From Agelas oroides (taxonomy: Eukaryota; Porifera; Demospongiae; Agelasida; Agelasidae), in the NCBI GenBank assembly GCA_949130485.1, contig OX422184.1, positions 22,157,506-22,221,505 on the forward strand: a stretch of DNA of 64,000 nucleotides, read 5' to 3'. Positions 62,945-64,000 of the stretch are shown here, in pieces. Position 1 is the first letter of the stretch. Each line of letters begins with the position of its first letter. The translations under genes and the position numbers were made by a program. Below the pieces are notes generated by a model that did no database searches, was not told the origin of the DNA, and saw only the letters and a program-made list of their open reading frames with translations.

Positions 62945-63628
62945 CATGAACGGTGTATTTATACACCTGCATTACATTTGGGCCCCTACCATGTGAAGAA
63001 GCAAAGCCAAGCAGCTCATGAGGGTACATCCTTTCCTATTTAGTGGTAACTGTTGAGGCCACACCTTTTCACTTACATCACTATCCAGGAAAAGCAGAAA
63101 GGGGCGGTAGTCTCGCAAGCCAGACCTAGTGCGGATCGCTTTCAGTATAACGCACGGTGCTGGGGTTGGTTGGGTCTGGCTTGCGAGAGTAGAAGGGGTG
63201 GTACTACTTTGTGAGTGTGATTTGCCCAAGGGCTGCCAAACACGAAGCTTTTTCTCAAATGAGGGAAGCAAATGACCTCCAGTTTTCACATATGACAGAA
63301 GTACTACCTTCAAATAACTTAGAAATTGGCTGAATCTGTTGGGGCTATGGGTATCAAGTGGGAAAATTGGCACTATTTCAAAGTGCTGGTAAGTTACGAG
63401 TATAGTCACACATAAATGGCTTCAAACAAGAGGAAATAGCTTACTTAGCAGTGGTGAGTAACTTAGATAAACTAGTCCACCCTAGTTACACGCCACTTTT
63501 ATGCAAATCAGGCAACTGGCTAAGCCTAGCGCATGCTTAGCATGCTTGACACTTTGGTGCCTTTCAATTGAAGTCGGATAAAAAATTGCCAACAGTACCT
63601 TTCGAGTGTTTCTGCATTTAAGCCACAC

Positions 63629-63667
63629 AAACGTGATCCTCCAGCATAGCACTGGAGGATCACGTTT
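63629..63667. repeat. Perfect 16-bp hairpin beside exon E6
   Basis: aaacgtgatcctccag, loop catagca, then the exact inverse. In A2 the right arm is nearly the same but the left arm differs (ccaactgactccatgc), so the hairpin is specific to A3. Confidence 0.85.
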
Positions 63668-63680
63668 AACATCATCTCAC

Positions 63681-63779
63681 CTCTTTCTGTTGGTTTACAT
63701 CAGCTCCATTTTTCAATAGGTAGGCAACAACATTTTGATGACCTCGCCAGCTGGCAAGGTACAGTGCACTCTGGCCAGT
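63681..63779 (-). CDS. Ankyrin-repeat exon E6 (copy in duplication A3)
   Basis: 99-bp minus-strand exon: starts TGQSALYLAS, centre WRGHQNVVAYLL, end GADVNQQKE. The acceptor is ttcacag and the donor gtgaga, phase 0. By my count it differs from E5 at 14 of 99 bases and 7 of 33 residues, with six changes packed in nine adjacent bases around AK to WR. A perfect 16-bp hairpin lies 13 bases beyond its donor (63629-63667). It is the most 5' ankyrin exon seen if all belong to one minus-strand gene. Confidence 0.87.
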
Positions 63780-64000
63780 CTGTGAATACAAGGGATGCAG
63801 AATAAATTGCTGGTTATTCCCACTGTTTTACAAATGCTCACACTGTCTGCTTAGCTTCATTCCCAGGCATGTCTACCCCTCCAGTTTTTGGTTGATGAAA
63901 ATGATAAAGAGTGGAGATTGGGAAAGGCCTGGGAATGTGGCTGTAGCTAGTTCAGACAGTTCACCATTCAATAAGCATAACAATAATTATACAGAGTGGA

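Larger units (their letters stand above)
54660..64000. repeat. Segmental duplication A3 (continues past window end)
   Basis: Near-identical partner of A1 that retains the ankyrin exon E6 and has gained the element at 55316-56192. The similarity was still running at base 64000. Confidence 0.9.

Overview
The window looks like non-coding-rich nuclear DNA of an invertebrate animal. The evidence is single-repeat ankyrin exons with GT-AG borders, long introns, many short inverted-repeat transposons and very little continuous coding sequence. A demosponge is my best guess, because its exons and MITE-like repeats resemble what I know of sponge genomes. That is an inference, not a demonstration. I see no bacterial operon, rRNA, tRNA or CRISPR.

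Coding content is sparse and lies on the minus strand. Six exons, each exactly 99 bp (33 codons, one ankyrin repeat, introns falling at the repeat boundary), sit at 269-367, 14179-14277, 21531-21629, 35001-35099, 48618-48716 and 63681-63779. Between them is a second exon type, rich in Pro and Ser and carrying an SH3-ligand-like segment and several tyrosines. One open copy lies at 40774-41627, a partly open copy at about 2572-3165, and decayed copies near 9.0, 18.1, 27.6, 45.4 and 60.4 kb. In minus-strand order the two types roughly alternate. This suggests one or more large ankyrin genes built by repeated duplication of an [ankyrin exon + Pro-rich exon] cassette.

Most of the rest is segmental duplication. 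Family A has copies at 4.23-12.28 kb (A1), 44.28-49.0 kb (A2, internally deleted) and 54.66-64.0 kb (A3, runs off the end). Family B is at 3.17-4.26, 29.44-32.49 and 49.20-52.29 kb. Family C is at 21.95-25.15, 40.33-44.28 and 52.45-54.66 kb. Transposons present in one copy and absent from another give filled/empty site pairs. These define the ends of three unnamed element families directly: a 602-bp element with TTAA target duplication, an approximately 439-bp long-inverted-repeat element with 9-bp duplication, and an 877-bp element with a CA duplication. They also order the duplications: A2 split first, then A1 and A3. Copy A1 has since lost an ankyrin exon by a deletion of about 343 bp that A3 does not share.

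The most interesting observation is this exon-shuffling landscape. The ankyrin exons of A2 and A3 differ at positions clustered on the variable face of the repeat, while distal intron sequence is nearly unchanged.
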